Below, piece by piece: positions 42,346-51,410 of a stretch of DNA of 64,000 bases (within the stretch, counting starts at the first letter, position 1; each line of letters begins with the position of its first letter). The position numbers and the translations under genes are program-made. The stretch spans positions 62,001 through 126,000 of the forward strand of contig NZ_PSTZ01000011.1 in assembly GCF_002931555.1 (NCBI RefSeq), in the 5' to 3' direction. The notes below the pieces were generated by a model. It had not been told where the DNA came from. It did no database searches and worked only from the letters and a program-made list of their open reading frames with translations. This DNA comes from Pseudoclavibacter sp. RFBB5 (lineage in GTDB: Bacteria; Actinomycetota; Actinomycetes; Actinomycetales; Microbacteriaceae).

Positions 42346-43290
42346 GTGATCCAGGAATCGAGGGTCAGTATCTCGGTGCCGACACCGGCACTCGCAGCGG
42401 ACATCGCGCAGCTCGACCTCGCCGACCGCGTGGAGTGCATCACCTGGGACCTGGCGACGCCGTCACCCTCTGCGCACATCGAGCTCGTGGTCCTCCCTTA
42501 CCAGCAGGACCCCCACCTCGTCGCGAACCTCGGGGCAACGACAACCCAGCTCGTCCAGGCGCAGACCATCGGCTACGAGGACATCGTCGCGCACCTGCCG
42601 CCCGGGCACACGGTCGCCAACGCGCGCTCCGTGCACGAGGCCTCGACGGCGGAGCTCGCGCTCGGCCTCGCGCTCGCCTCGCTGCGACGCTTCCCGGAGT
42701 ACTCGATCGCGGCCCAGGGCGGGCGGTGGCAGCAGCTCCCCGGTCAGAGCCTCGCCGACCGCACCGTCGCCATCGTGGGCTACGGCGGCGTCGGTCAGGC
42801 CATCGAGAAGCGCCTCGACGGCTTCGAGGCGCGAGTGCTCCGCTTCGCGCGCACCGCACGCGCCGGCGGCCCGGGCGGGGCGCGCCTCGTGCACCCCATC
42901 TCGAGCCTGCGTGGCCTGCTGCCGGAGATCGACGTCGTGATCCTCACGGTTCCCCTCACGGAAGAGACCAGGCACCTCGTCGACGACGCCTTCCTCGCGG
43001 CCATGCGACCCGGCGCGCTGCTCGTGAACGTCGCGCGGGGCCCGGTCGTCGACACGGACGCGCTCGTCCGCGCGCTCGAGACCGGCCACATCCGCGCCGC
43101 CCTCGACGTCACCGACCCGGAGCCGCTCCCGCCAGAGCACCCGCTGTGGGGGCTCGACGGCGTGCTTATCACGCCGCACGTCGGGGGCGCCTCCTCGGCC
43201 ATGCACCCTCGCATAGTCGCGCTCATCGCACGGCAGCTCCGTGCGCTCCTGAACGGGGAGACGCCCGAGAACATCGTGGCGTCGAGATGA
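42346..43290 (+). CDS. D-isomer-specific 2-hydroxyacid dehydrogenase
   Basis: 314 residues. NAD-binding VAIVGYGGVGQAIEKRLDGF, catalytic Arg in NVARGPVVDTDAL, Glu in DPEPLPPEHPLWG and His in TPHVGGASSAMH. Uses NAD(P)H to interconvert a 2-oxoacid and a 2-hydroxyacid. GTG 42346 with AAGCAAGGG upstream. Divergent from the permease operon and probably in the same regulon; it could reduce the glyoxylate- or pyruvate-type product released by the lyase (inference). Confidence 0.9.
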   Translation: MIQESRVSISVPTPALAADIAQLDLADRVECITWDLATPSPSAHIELVVLPYQQDPHLVANLGATTTQLVQAQTIGYEDIVAHLPPGHTVANARSVHEASTAELALGLALASLRRFPEYSIAAQGGRWQQLPGQSLADRTVAIVGYGGVGQAIEKRLDGFEARVLRFARTARAGGPGGARLVHPISSLRGLLPEIDVVILTVPLTEETRHLVDDAFLAAMRPGALLVNVARGPVVDTDALVRALETGHIRAALDVTDPEPLPPEHPLWGLDGVLITPHVGGASSAMHPRIVALIARQLRALLNGETPENIVASR

Positions 43291-43328
43291 CGCGCAGCTG
43301 ACCGCCGAGCGCCGCGCCGGCTCCGCCC

Positions 43329-44996
43329 CTAGCGCCAGCGCGGCGCGAGGAAGCCGAGCGCGACGAGCTCGCGCACGTCGGGGACCAGGCTCTCGCGCAG
43401 CGCCTCCTCCTCGACGTCGACGAGCGAGGCGATGGCGGTGACGATCTGCGAGCCGACGAGCTCGCCGTCGCACACCGACACGAAGCCCGTGAGCTCGGTC
43501 GACATCGACATCGTGCGGCGGAACCCGGCGCCCTGGCGGAGCATGATGATGCTCGGGTCCTCGTCGCCCGGTCGCGAGTGGCGCTCCTCGGTGACGTCGC
43601 CGGCGACGATGAGCGGCTCGTCGAAGAGCTCGGCGTCGTCGAGGCCGCGCAGCCAGGTGATGGCCTCGAAGCCGTCGCGGATGTGCTCGGCAAGCGGGTG
43701 GCCGAGGGCGTGCGTGAGGTGCTCGAAGCGGCGAAGCGGGCCGCCGACGGCCCCCTCGTGCGTGCGGCGGAGGAAGAACATGCCCATGCCGATGCGCTCC
43801 ACATCGCGGCTCGCGAAGTCCTGCAGGTAGCGGCGGAACGCGTGCTGCCAGCTCGACAGCTCTGCGTTCTCGGCCGCGTCCTTCAACCACATGTCGGCGT
43901 ACTCGACGGGCGTCGCGTCCTCGCGCTGCACGACCCACAGGTCGACGTCGCCCGCTGGCCATGTCTCGATGCGCGAGTGCCAGGTCGCGTCGCCCTCGCG
44001 CACCTCCCAGTTGCCGAGCATGCACGCGACGCCACCGGGTGCGAGCACCGTGCCGAGCTCGCGGACGAGCCCCTCGACGATGCTGTCGCCAGGCTTGCCT
44101 CCGTCGCGGTACGTGTACTGGTCGCTGCCCTCCTCACCCTCGCGGCGGGGCGTGATGACAAACGGCGGGTTCGAGACGAACAGGTCGAACTGCTCGCCGG
44201 CGACGGGCTCGAGCATGTTGCCGAGGCGCAGGCTCACGCGGTCGTCGAGGCCGCCTGGCGCGATGCCGAGGGCCGCGGCGTTGAGCAGCAGGTTGAACTT
44301 CGCGAATGCGAGGGCGCGCTCGGAGATGTCGGTCGCCACGACGTGGCGCGTGTGCGCGAGCAGGTGCATGGTCTGCACCCCCATGCCGACACCGAGGTCG
44401 AGCGCGCGGGCCACCGGCTCGCGCGGGGTGAGCTGCGCGAGCAGGGTCGTCGCCGGCCCGATGCCGACGACGTGGTCGCGGCGCAGTGGCCGGTCGCGGC
44501 CGAGCTGCACCCCACCGAGGTCGGAGGCGACCCACATCTCGACGTCGCCGTTCACACCCTCGCTCGCGTACGGGCGCACATCGACAAGCGCGGTCACGAG
44601 CTCGTCGGCGAGCTCCTCGCCGCTCGCATCCCCCGGCGCCACACGCGGCAGGCGTTCGACGAGCCGGGCCGCCAGTAGCTCTTCGAGGGCCGGCACGTCG
44701 CCCACCTCCACTGGCTCGGCGAGCACGAACAGGCGGATGAGCGCTGCGAGCGCGTCGTCTGGCTCACGCGACAGCGCGAACGAGGCGGGCTCGAGCAGGT
44801 CCCGGTGCAGCGCATCCGCCGCCTCCGCGCCGAGGCGCGACTCGACGCCGTCGACCGTGAAGCCGACCTCGGCGAACGTCACCGCGAGCGCGCGGAGGAG
44901 CGCCTCGTCGGTGCTGTCGGGAGCGTCGCTCGGGTCGTCGAAGGTGAAGGCGTCTCGAGAAGAGGCTGAGCTGGCATGGCGCGCGTGGGAAGTCAC
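43329..44996 (-). CDS. Class I SAM-dependent methyltransferase with N-terminal DUF7059-like region
   Basis: 555 residues. An N-terminal helical region of about 120 residues, then a Rossmann methyltransferase with VARALDLGVGMGVQTMHLLAHTRHVVATDISERAL and the NPPF motif (DLFVSNPPFVITPRR) seen in amino-methylating enzymes of the RsmC/PrmC type, and a further C-terminal winged-helix-like region of about 200 residues. Likely modifies RNA, protein or DNA at an amino group. Target not determinable. Confidence 0.85.
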   Translation of the reverse strand: MTSHARHASSASSRDAFTFDDPSDAPDSTDEALLRALAVTFAEVGFTVDGVESRLGAEAADALHRDLLEPASFALSREPDDALAALIRLFVLAEPVEVGDVPALEELLAARLVERLPRVAPGDASGEELADELVTALVDVRPYASEGVNGDVEMWVASDLGGVQLGRDRPLRRDHVVGIGPATTLLAQLTPREPVARALDLGVGMGVQTMHLLAHTRHVVATDISERALAFAKFNLLLNAAALGIAPGGLDDRVSLRLGNMLEPVAGEQFDLFVSNPPFVITPRREGEEGSDQYTYRDGGKPGDSIVEGLVRELGTVLAPGGVACMLGNWEVREGDATWHSRIETWPAGDVDLWVVQREDATPVEYADMWLKDAAENAELSSWQHAFRRYLQDFASRDVERIGMGMFFLRRTHEGAVGGPLRRFEHLTHALGHPLAEHIRDGFEAITWLRGLDDAELFDEPLIVAGDVTEERHSRPGDEDPSIIMLRQGAGFRRTMSMSTELTGFVSVCDGELVGSQIVTAIASLVDVEEEALRESLVPDVRELVALGFLAPRWR

Positions 44997-44999
44997 CCG

Positions 45000-46109
45000 T
45001 CAATTATGCGGATGCGCACCGACAGTCGCGCGCGACGCCCGATCAGCCAAGTCGCGCGACTCCCAGGCAGCGGGGTCCCTGAGCTCGGCGAGCGCCTCGA
45101 TGGTGCGGATGCGCACCTCGACGTCGTGCGTCGTGGCGGCCAGGAGCACTTCGTCCGCGCCCGTCCGCTCGACGAGCCGGTCGATGCCATCAGCCACCAT
45201 CTCGGGGGTTCCGACCAGTTGCGTGCCGGTCGTCGCGTCGAAGAGCGAGCGGTCCTGCATGCGCGCGGCGTACGCCGCGGCGCCGTCTGGCGTGAGGACA
45301 CGGGTGGGTCGGCCGAAGCGGATCTGATGCATCGCGGCCCGGCTCGGGAGCGCGAGGCGAGTGGCCTCCTCGACGGTGTCGGCGGAGATCGCGGAGACCG
45401 ACACCATGAAGTGCGGCTCTGCCAGCACCGGAGACGGCACGAAATGCTCGCGGTAGTGGTCTGCCGCGGCCTTCGGGTCGGCGTGCATCGCGAAGTGGTG
45501 GGCGAAGGTGTACGGCAGACCGAAGGCGGCGGCGAGCTCGGCCCCGTAGAGGCTCGAGCCGAGCAGCCAGATCTCGGGGTGGGTGGCGGCGCCCGGCGTC
45601 ACGCGGAGACGGTTGAGCACCTCGCGATCGTGCTCGTCGCGCACATCGCCGAGGAATCCCATCAGCTCGAGCACGTCGTTCGGGAACTCGTCGACGCGGT
45701 CACGCGACAGATCGCGGCGCAGGGCGGCGGCCGTGAACGGGTCGGTGCCGGGGGCACGCCCCAATCCGAGGTCGATGCGCCCGGGGTAGACGGACTCGAG
45801 GGCCGCGAACTGCTCGGCGACCACGAAGGGGGCGTGGTTGGGCAGCATCACGCCACCCGACCCGAGGCGGATGCGGCTGGTCCCCGCTCCGAGGGCCGCC
45901 AGCAGCACCGGAGGGGTGGTCGAGGCGACGAGCTCCGTGTTGTGGTGCTCGGCGACCCAGTACCGGTGGTACCCCAGCTCGTCGGCACGCTGCACGAGGC
46001 GACGTGATGCGGCGATCGCGTCGGCGCTCGTCTGCCCCTCGGAGACCGGGATGAGGTCGAGCACGGAGAGCTTGGTCGTTCCTGGCATGGCAAGGGCAAC
46101 GTGCGCCAT
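45000..46109 (-). CDS. LLM class flavin-dependent oxidoreductase
   Basis: 369 residues, luciferase-like monooxygenase fold: LSVLDLIPVSEGQTSADAIAASRRLVQRADELGYHRYWVAEHHNTELVAS, then SGGVMLPNHAPFVVAEQFAALESVYPGRIDLGLGRAPG and HPEIWLLGSS. These MsnO8-type proteins use FMN or F420. Start is ATG 46109 or ATG 46088; the first is kept because an AGGAA lies upstream. Ends 3 bp before the methyltransferase start. Confidence 0.9.
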   Translation of the reverse strand: MAHVALAMPGTTKLSVLDLIPVSEGQTSADAIAASRRLVQRADELGYHRYWVAEHHNTELVASTTPPVLLAALGAGTSRIRLGSGGVMLPNHAPFVVAEQFAALESVYPGRIDLGLGRAPGTDPFTAAALRRDLSRDRVDEFPNDVLELMGFLGDVRDEHDREVLNRLRVTPGAATHPEIWLLGSSLYGAELAAAFGLPYTFAHHFAMHADPKAAADHYREHFVPSPVLAEPHFMVSVSAISADTVEEATRLALPSRAAMHQIRFGRPTRVLTPDGAAAYAARMQDRSLFDATTGTQLVGTPEMVADGIDRLVERTGADEVLLAATTHDVEVRIRTIEALAELRDPAAWESRDLADRASRATVGAHPHN

Positions 46110-46254
46110 CCCGCCGCTATTCCTGGACGACTTCGGCAGCCTCCAGGGGAGAACTCCCCGTCACCTGGGTTTTCGGCCAGTTCGCGGCCTGACTGTCGGT
46201 GGCCCTGCGTAGCATGACCAGGAACGGCATACCCAGCGTGCCGAAGGAGACCCC

Positions 46255-47337
46255 ATGATTCGACATCGTCGCCGACCGCGGGCGCTGCTCGCGAGCATCG
46301 GCGCGCTTGCCGCGGTCGTGTTGCTCGCGGGGTGCTCCGTGAGCGCAACTGCCGTCCCGTCTGCCAACGGCTACGACGCGGTGGACGCCCCCATCGAGGG
46401 GGGAACGGTCAGCCTGCGCGACTCGTTCGAGTCGTCGCCCCAGGAGTCCCACGACTTCTGGTCGGACCCCGACATGTTCAAGAACGCCGAGGGCTTCGAC
46501 TACACCTCTCCAGACAACGGCATCACGGTGGGCGTCGGCGACCCCGCGACGGGCGCGTTCGTCGCTCCGACGACGGCGGTGCCCGCAGCGGAGTCGCCGA
46601 ACGGCTACGGCGACGTCACCGAGGCTGTGCCGTTCGACCGGGCCGGGCTCGGCGCATCCACCTTCGGTCGCCTCTACATGTCGTTCGCGAGCGGCCTCGC
46701 CGTCTGCTCGGCGACGGTCGTGAACTCGGGCGAGCGCAACATCGTCGTCACCGCGGCGCACTGCCTCGTCGACTTCGAGAGCAACAAGGCCGTCGCGACC
46801 AACGTCGTCTTCATCCCCGGCGACCGCGGCGACGGCGCCGAGCAGCCATACGGGCGCTGGGCGGCCACCGACTACAGCATCCCGCAGCACTTCCTCGACA
46901 ACGCCAACTACGGCGACCAGGGCGTGTACGGCGACGGATGGAACAACGACTTCGCGTTCCTCGTCATGGAGGAGAAAGACGGGCAACGCATCCAGGACGT
47001 GACGGGCGGCCAGGGCATCGCGTTCGGCGTGCCCGCCAAGGCGATCACGCAGGTCGGCTACCCGAGCGCGAGCCCCTACGACGGGTCGGAGGAGTACATG
47101 TGCGCCTCCAGCCAGTGGAAGGAAGGCTCGGCAGGTGGCTACACGCACATGTGCAGCATGACGCCGGGAGGATCCGGCGGGGCCTGGCTCGTCTACTACG
47201 ACAAGGTCGTCGGCGCCGGTTACGTCGCCGCGACGTCGTCGACCGTCCTCTCGTCCGCGAATCCCCCGTTCCGCTGGGAGGGTTCGGTCCTCGGCCAGAC
47301 CGCACTCTCGCTGTACGACGAGCTCGGGGGGTCCTGA
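46255..47337 (+). CDS. Trypsin-like serine protease lipoprotein
   Basis: 360 residues. Signal peptide with lipobox LLAGC (Cys27), a variable region of about 110 residues, then an S1-type protease: His169 in VTAAHC, Asp232 in NNDFAFLV, Ser307 in TPGGSGGAWL. The triad is complete, and Cys residues flank it. Exported and membrane-tethered, acting at the cell surface. Its stop overlaps the next lipoprotein start (TGATG); together with the DUF4333 gene this makes a surface operon. Confidence 0.88.
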   Translation: MIRHRRRPRALLASIGALAAVVLLAGCSVSATAVPSANGYDAVDAPIEGGTVSLRDSFESSPQESHDFWSDPDMFKNAEGFDYTSPDNGITVGVGDPATGAFVAPTTAVPAAESPNGYGDVTEAVPFDRAGLGASTFGRLYMSFASGLAVCSATVVNSGERNIVVTAAHCLVDFESNKAVATNVVFIPGDRGDGAEQPYGRWAATDYSIPQHFLDNANYGDQGVYGDGWNNDFAFLVMEEKDGQRIQDVTGGQGIAFGVPAKAITQVGYPSASPYDGSEEYMCASSQWKEGSAGGYTHMCSMTPGGSGGAWLVYYDKVVGAGYVAATSSTVLSSANPPFRWEGSVLGQTALSLYDELGGS

Positions 47338-48242
47338 TGCGCACGCAGCGGCTGGTGGCGGGCGCGACGGCGCTGCTCGTCGGGCTGGTGCTGACGGGAT
47401 GCGCGACGACGACGCCCACGGCGGTCGCGAACCACGAGGCGAAACTCGAGTACCACGCCGACACGGGCGCTGAGCTGCTCGGCGACTCGCTCGTCGAGGG
47501 TCTCGCCGGGGTCGAGAACTTCTCGGCGACCGCCTACACGCACGGCAAGGCCTCGACGGGGGCGACGCTCAGCACGCAGCACGAGACGACCGTGGTCGGC
47601 GCGTCCTACGTCACGAAGGAATCGACGGCCGAGCCGGGAACGTCGATCGACGAGGTCCACATGGCCGGCAGCGGGTTCACGTACTACCTCTTCGGCAGCG
47701 CGTACACGACGGTCGTGGCGACGCCGTGGGCTCGGCTGCCGATGGGCGACCTCGACCGGGCGAACGACCCTCAGCGCACGTGCATCCTCGGCACCGTCAT
47801 CTTCATGTGCAATCTCGTCGAGGCGTGGCAGCTCTCGAAGGAGAGCAACGGCGAGGAGCTGCCCGAGAAGCTCGAGGTCTCCGCTGACGGCAGCAAGCAC
47901 TTCACGTCCGCGGTCACCTTCGACTCCCTGGAAGCGGCGGGGCTGTACACGCTGGGCGACGACCTGCGCTCGCAGTTGAGCGAGGACGAGCTCGGCACGC
48001 TCCTCCCCCTGCACGTGTGGGTGGGCACCGACGGCATCATCCAGAAGATCGAGGTCAACGGCACGATGGACGCGGCGTCCCTCGACGTGGAGGTGCAGTT
48101 CGGCTTCGAGATCACGGGAACGCCGACCGCCGACGATCTGCCGGACGACCCGGCGTCGCTCGCGCCGCAATACGTGACGAACGTCACCGCAGACCAGGCC
48201 AGTGCCTTCTGGGACGCCATCGGAAACGCAAGGACCGGCTAG
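47337..48242 (+). CDS. Hypothetical lipoprotein of the surface operon
   Basis: 301 residues. Lipobox VLTGC (Cys22), then a beta-rich mature part (ENFSATAYTHGK, TTVVGASYVTKES, GSGFTYYLFGSAYTTVV, LHVWVGTDGIIQKIEVNGTM) that resembles the LolA/LppX-like lipid-binding layout of actinobacterial lipoproteins; this is a pattern impression, not a proven match. Ends with a helix ASAFWDAIGNARTG. One-base overlap with the protease gene. Confidence 0.72.
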   Translation: MRTQRLVAGATALLVGLVLTGCATTTPTAVANHEAKLEYHADTGAELLGDSLVEGLAGVENFSATAYTHGKASTGATLSTQHETTVVGASYVTKESTAEPGTSIDEVHMAGSGFTYYLFGSAYTTVVATPWARLPMGDLDRANDPQRTCILGTVIFMCNLVEAWQLSKESNGEELPEKLEVSADGSKHFTSAVTFDSLEAAGLYTLGDDLRSQLSEDELGTLLPLHVWVGTDGIIQKIEVNGTMDAASLDVEVQFGFEITGTPTADDLPDDPASLAPQYVTNVTADQASAFWDAIGNARTG

Positions 48243-48292
48243 GGGTTGGCCGGGTTCATGAACGCAGCAGCAAGCAAGCTGGAGGCAGCACG

Positions 48293-49291
48293 ATGACCTT
48301 CCCACCGCAGGGCGGCCCGCAGCGGCCGTACGATCCGCGCAACCCAGGCGACCCGCGGAACCAGCAGGACCCTCGCACCCAGCAGGACCCTCGCACCCAA
48401 GAGGGCCCTCGCACCCAAGACCCTGGGCAGGGTCGGCCGAACGGGCAGGACGCCGCAACCGGGCACGGGGCGCCCAACCCCCAGACCCCACAGCAGGGCC
48501 AGTACGGGCAGCAGTCGCAACAGAATCAGCACGGCTCGTACGGTTCCGGACAGCACGGCCAACACGGCGCGACCAACACTGCGGGGCCGGGCCGGGGCAA
48601 CGAGCAGGGCCGGCCCGACCAGCAGTACTCACAGCCAGGTCAGCAGTATCCGCAGGCCGGGTACTCGGCCGCTTCGGCCATGCCTCCCGGCGGCGCGGGC
48701 ACGGGAACTGCGACCGGCGCGGGCTCCAGGACCGGCTACGGCGTACCCTCGGCGACCAACTCCGGCTACGGCGCACCGTCGGCGACGAGTTCCGGCTATG
48801 CCACACCGAACACGGGGTACGGCGTTCCTGGCGGTGGATACGGCTCCTCGAACGGAGCTCCGTCAACCGGGATTCCTCCGACTCAGGGCTTTGGCTATCA
48901 GCAGCCGACGCGTTACCCGACGCCAGGGGCCCCCGGTTCCGGCTTCGCTGCGGCCGGCCCCACTCCGAACGGCAAGCCGCGCCGCAACTCACGACTGCTG
49001 CTCATCCTCGCGATCCCGGCGGCGGCGCTCATCGCGGGTCTCGGCGGCTATTTCATCGGGGAGAGCAACGGCAGTGTTCTTGCGGCGGAGCCGTTGCAGG
49101 CGGAGGTGACTCGCGTGCTGCAGGACGACTTCGGGCTCGTGGAAGTCAGCGATGTCAACTGCCCGGAGCAGGTGAAGGCCGACCAGGGTTCCGAGTTCCA
49201 GTGCACGTTCACCTACGCGGAGCAGGACCAGTCGGTGACCGTCACCGTTTCCTCCGCCGACGGCCAGGTCGTCGTCGGCGCGCCCGAGTAA
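48293..49291 (+). CDS. DUF4333 membrane protein with Gln/Pro/Gly-rich N-terminus
   Basis: 332 residues. Residues 1-230 are low-complexity cytosolic sequence with DPRTQQ-type and GYGAPSATSS-type repeats; one membrane helix (about 235-255, LLLILAIPAAALIAGLGGYFI); then a 75-residue extracytoplasmic DUF4333 domain with the paired Cys in VNCPEQVKADQGSEFQCTF. ATG 48293 is set by GGAGG. The 18-bp unit coding DPRTQQ repeats at about 48367-48420. 50 bp behind the lipoprotein gene and probably in the same operon. Confidence 0.85.
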   Translation: MTFPPQGGPQRPYDPRNPGDPRNQQDPRTQQDPRTQEGPRTQDPGQGRPNGQDAATGHGAPNPQTPQQGQYGQQSQQNQHGSYGSGQHGQHGATNTAGPGRGNEQGRPDQQYSQPGQQYPQAGYSAASAMPPGGAGTGTATGAGSRTGYGVPSATNSGYGAPSATSSGYATPNTGYGVPGGGYGSSNGAPSTGIPPTQGFGYQQPTRYPTPGAPGSGFAAAGPTPNGKPRRNSRLLLILAIPAAALIAGLGGYFIGESNGSVLAAEPLQAEVTRVLQDDFGLVEVSDVNCPEQVKADQGSEFQCTFTYAEQDQSVTVTVSSADGQVVVGAPE

Positions 49292-49414
49292 CCTCCGCCG
49301 GTCACCGAGCGGACGCGGGTCACAGGACGCAGACGCCGCCAGCCTCCAGACTGCCCGTTGACCGGCAAGCGGCCGAGTCCCAGCCCGTCCGCGCGAGACG
49401 GCAGGGTCAAGAGG

Positions 49415-49494
49415 CTGTCCAACATCAGTGCGATATCAGTGCGCTGAGCCCGCCCAAGCTTCAATCGGCTGGAAATCGCACTCATTTTGGACAG
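49415..49494. terminator. Long imperfect hairpin in convergent gap
   Basis: Arms CTGTCCAACATCAGTGCGAT (49415-49434) and 49475-49494 pair at 18 of 20 positions. A competing stem AGCCCGCC/GGCGGGCT (49447-49454, 49494-49501) overlaps it. The 272-base convergent gap between DUF4333 and Nudix genes holds nothing else recognised. Confidence 0.62.
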
Positions 49495-49564
49495 GCGGGC
49501 TCCGAGTCGGCCCCGCCACAGCCCGTCCCAGCCCCTTCGGCCCGAAGGCCTTGACTCGCCGGCG

Positions 49565-50146
49565 CTACGCGGTCCCGTTCGGCCCGACGATCGGCAGCGC
49601 GACGCCATCGACGAGCAGCTCGCATTCGGGGCGGTCAGCCACCGCGACCGCGACGCGCGACGCGAGGTGCTCGGGCATGGCGGGGAGCGCATCCACTGGG
49701 AACCAGGCGACGTCCACCGACTCGTCGTCACCGACGGCAGCCTCGCCGGAGACCCACGTGCACCGGAAGACGAGGTCGCAGTACTGCGCCCGGTCACCCG
49801 TCGCGTGGACGATCTTCGGCGAGACGCTCAACCGCACGAGCCGGTCGACGCGCACCTCGACCATCGCCTCCTCGAGACTCTCCCGCACGGCGGCTGTCGC
49901 GGGATGCTCACCGGGGTCGACGATGCCCGTCACGGGACTCCACACCCCGTTGTCGGAGCGGCGAACCAGCAGCACCTCCTCGTCGGCGGGCACAGCCTCG
50001 CCAGCCGGCCGAGATCCTTCGACCGGCGACAGGTCGCCCGCGCGTGCACGCGGGCGGATGATGACGGCGGTCGAACCGGCAAGCCAGAGCGGATGCTCCG
50101 GCCCGATCTTGGCACGCAGGTCGGCGACGAATTCAGGAATCGGCAT
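49565..50146 (-). CDS. Nudix hydrolase
   Basis: 193 residues. Nudix box at GIVDPGEHPATAAVRESLEEAMVEV: the G-x5-E-x7-RE-x2-EE frame is intact, but the consensus Gly after EE reads Ala-Met. The N-terminal half carries a long acidic loop (SPVEGSRPAGEAVPADEEV). Hydrolyses a nucleoside-diphosphate-linked compound; substrate unknown. ATG 50146 gives MPIPEFVADLRAKIG. Starts 5 bp after the stop of the VIT1-type gene. Confidence 0.85.
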   Translation of the reverse strand: MPIPEFVADLRAKIGPEHPLWLAGSTAVIIRPRARAGDLSPVEGSRPAGEAVPADEEVLLVRRSDNGVWSPVTGIVDPGEHPATAAVRESLEEAMVEVRVDRLVRLSVSPKIVHATGDRAQYCDLVFRCTWVSGEAAVGDDESVDVAWFPVDALPAMPEHLASRVAVAVADRPECELLVDGVALPIVGPNGTA

Positions 50147-50151
50147 GGGGC

Positions 50152-51270
50152 CTATCCAACCGCAACACCGAAGATGAGGCCCAGCACGTAGGTGACGGCG
50201 GCCGCTCCGTAGCCGATGAGCAGCTGGCGTCCCGCGCGGCGCCACGGCGGGCCGCCCGAGAGCACGCCGACGATGGCGCCGGTCGTGAGCAGCGCGATGC
50301 CGACGACGATCGCGGAGACGATGACGGCCGTCAGCCCGCTCATGCCGAAGATGTAGGGCAGCACCGGCAGGAGTGCGCCGGCGGCGAAGAAGCCGAAGCT
50401 CGAGAGCGCCGCTGTCCACGCGGTGCCGAGCTCTTCGTGCTCCTCATCGGCTGCCTGCAGGGCGATGGGGCCCGAGGCTGGGTCGGCTCCCTGCAGCGCG
50501 AACACGCGATGCGCGTACCTGCGCGCCTCGGCCTCGTCCATGCCCCGCGCCCGGTACACGAGCTCCAGCTCGTTCGCGTTGACGTCGAGCCGCTGAATGG
50601 TCTGCGGCGTGTCAGGGCTGGGCGTGGATGCCTGCAGCAGTTCGCGCTGCGACCGCACCGAGACGTACTCTCCGGCCGCCATGGAGAGGGCGCCGGCGAG
50701 CAGCCCGGAGAGGCCGGTCGCGAGGATGATGACGGTCGGAGCGCCGGTCGCGCCGATGCCGAGCACCAGGGCCAGGTTCGAGACCAGGCCGTCGTTCGCT
50801 CCGAACACGGCAGCCCTGAACATGCCAGACATGCGGGACCGGCTGCGCATCGCGAGGCCGCGCACGACCTCTTCGTGGATGCGCTCGTCGGCGGCCATCC
50901 CCGGCGTCGCATCCGCTTCTCGCTCGTACGGGGACCTCGACTCGGCCCGCTGGATGAGGGCAAGCACGAACAGGGAGCCGAAGCGGCGAGCGAACCACCC
51001 GAAGAGGCGCGTGCCGAGGTGGGCGCGGACGCCGCCGTCGCCGGCAGGGCCGAGCAGCCGCAGCCAATGCTCCTCGTGGCGCACCTCAGCGTTCGCGAGG
51101 CCGAGGAGGATCTCCCTCTCCTCACCTTCACGCTTCGCGGCGAGGTCCCGGTAGACGGAACCCTCGGCGCGTTCGTCGGCGAGGTAGCGGCGCCAGCGGC
51201 GGATGTCCGCCGAGGTGGGTTCCCGCGTGAGATCCCCGGTCCCCGGGACTGGCGGTGGTGTCTGTGGCAT
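50152..51270 (-). CDS. Ferritin-like / VIT1 (CCC1) iron-manganese transporter fusion
   Basis: 372 residues. N-terminal ferritin-like helical domain (ADIRRWRRYLADERAEGSVYRDLA, EEREILLGLANAEVRHEEHWLRLL: E and ExxH residues in diiron positions, about residues 20-165) fused to a five-helix VIT1/CCC1 membrane domain (AAVFGANDGLVSNLALVLGIGATGA, SMAAGEYVSVRSQRELL). Such fusions (MbfA/erVIT1-like) export iron or manganese from the cytosol under metal or peroxide stress. Confidence 0.88.
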   Translation of the reverse strand: MPQTPPPVPGTGDLTREPTSADIRRWRRYLADERAEGSVYRDLAAKREGEEREILLGLANAEVRHEEHWLRLLGPAGDGGVRAHLGTRLFGWFARRFGSLFVLALIQRAESRSPYEREADATPGMAADERIHEEVVRGLAMRSRSRMSGMFRAAVFGANDGLVSNLALVLGIGATGAPTVIILATGLSGLLAGALSMAAGEYVSVRSQRELLQASTPSPDTPQTIQRLDVNANELELVYRARGMDEAEARRYAHRVFALQGADPASGPIALQAADEEHEELGTAWTAALSSFGFFAAGALLPVLPYIFGMSGLTAVIVSAIVVGIALLTTGAIVGVLSGGPPWRRAGRQLLIGYGAAAVTYVLGLIFGVAVG

Positions 51271-51410
51271 GGCCGTGCATCCTTCGTGCGGATGCCTCGA
51301 GCCCTGTGGAGCACGGGCATCGTTGGCAACGTTCAGCCAACGCTACGCGCGCGCCTCCTGGTTTCCGCAACCTCGCGGAGATGTTCGGCGCACCTGAGCG
51401 GGGCTCAGGG

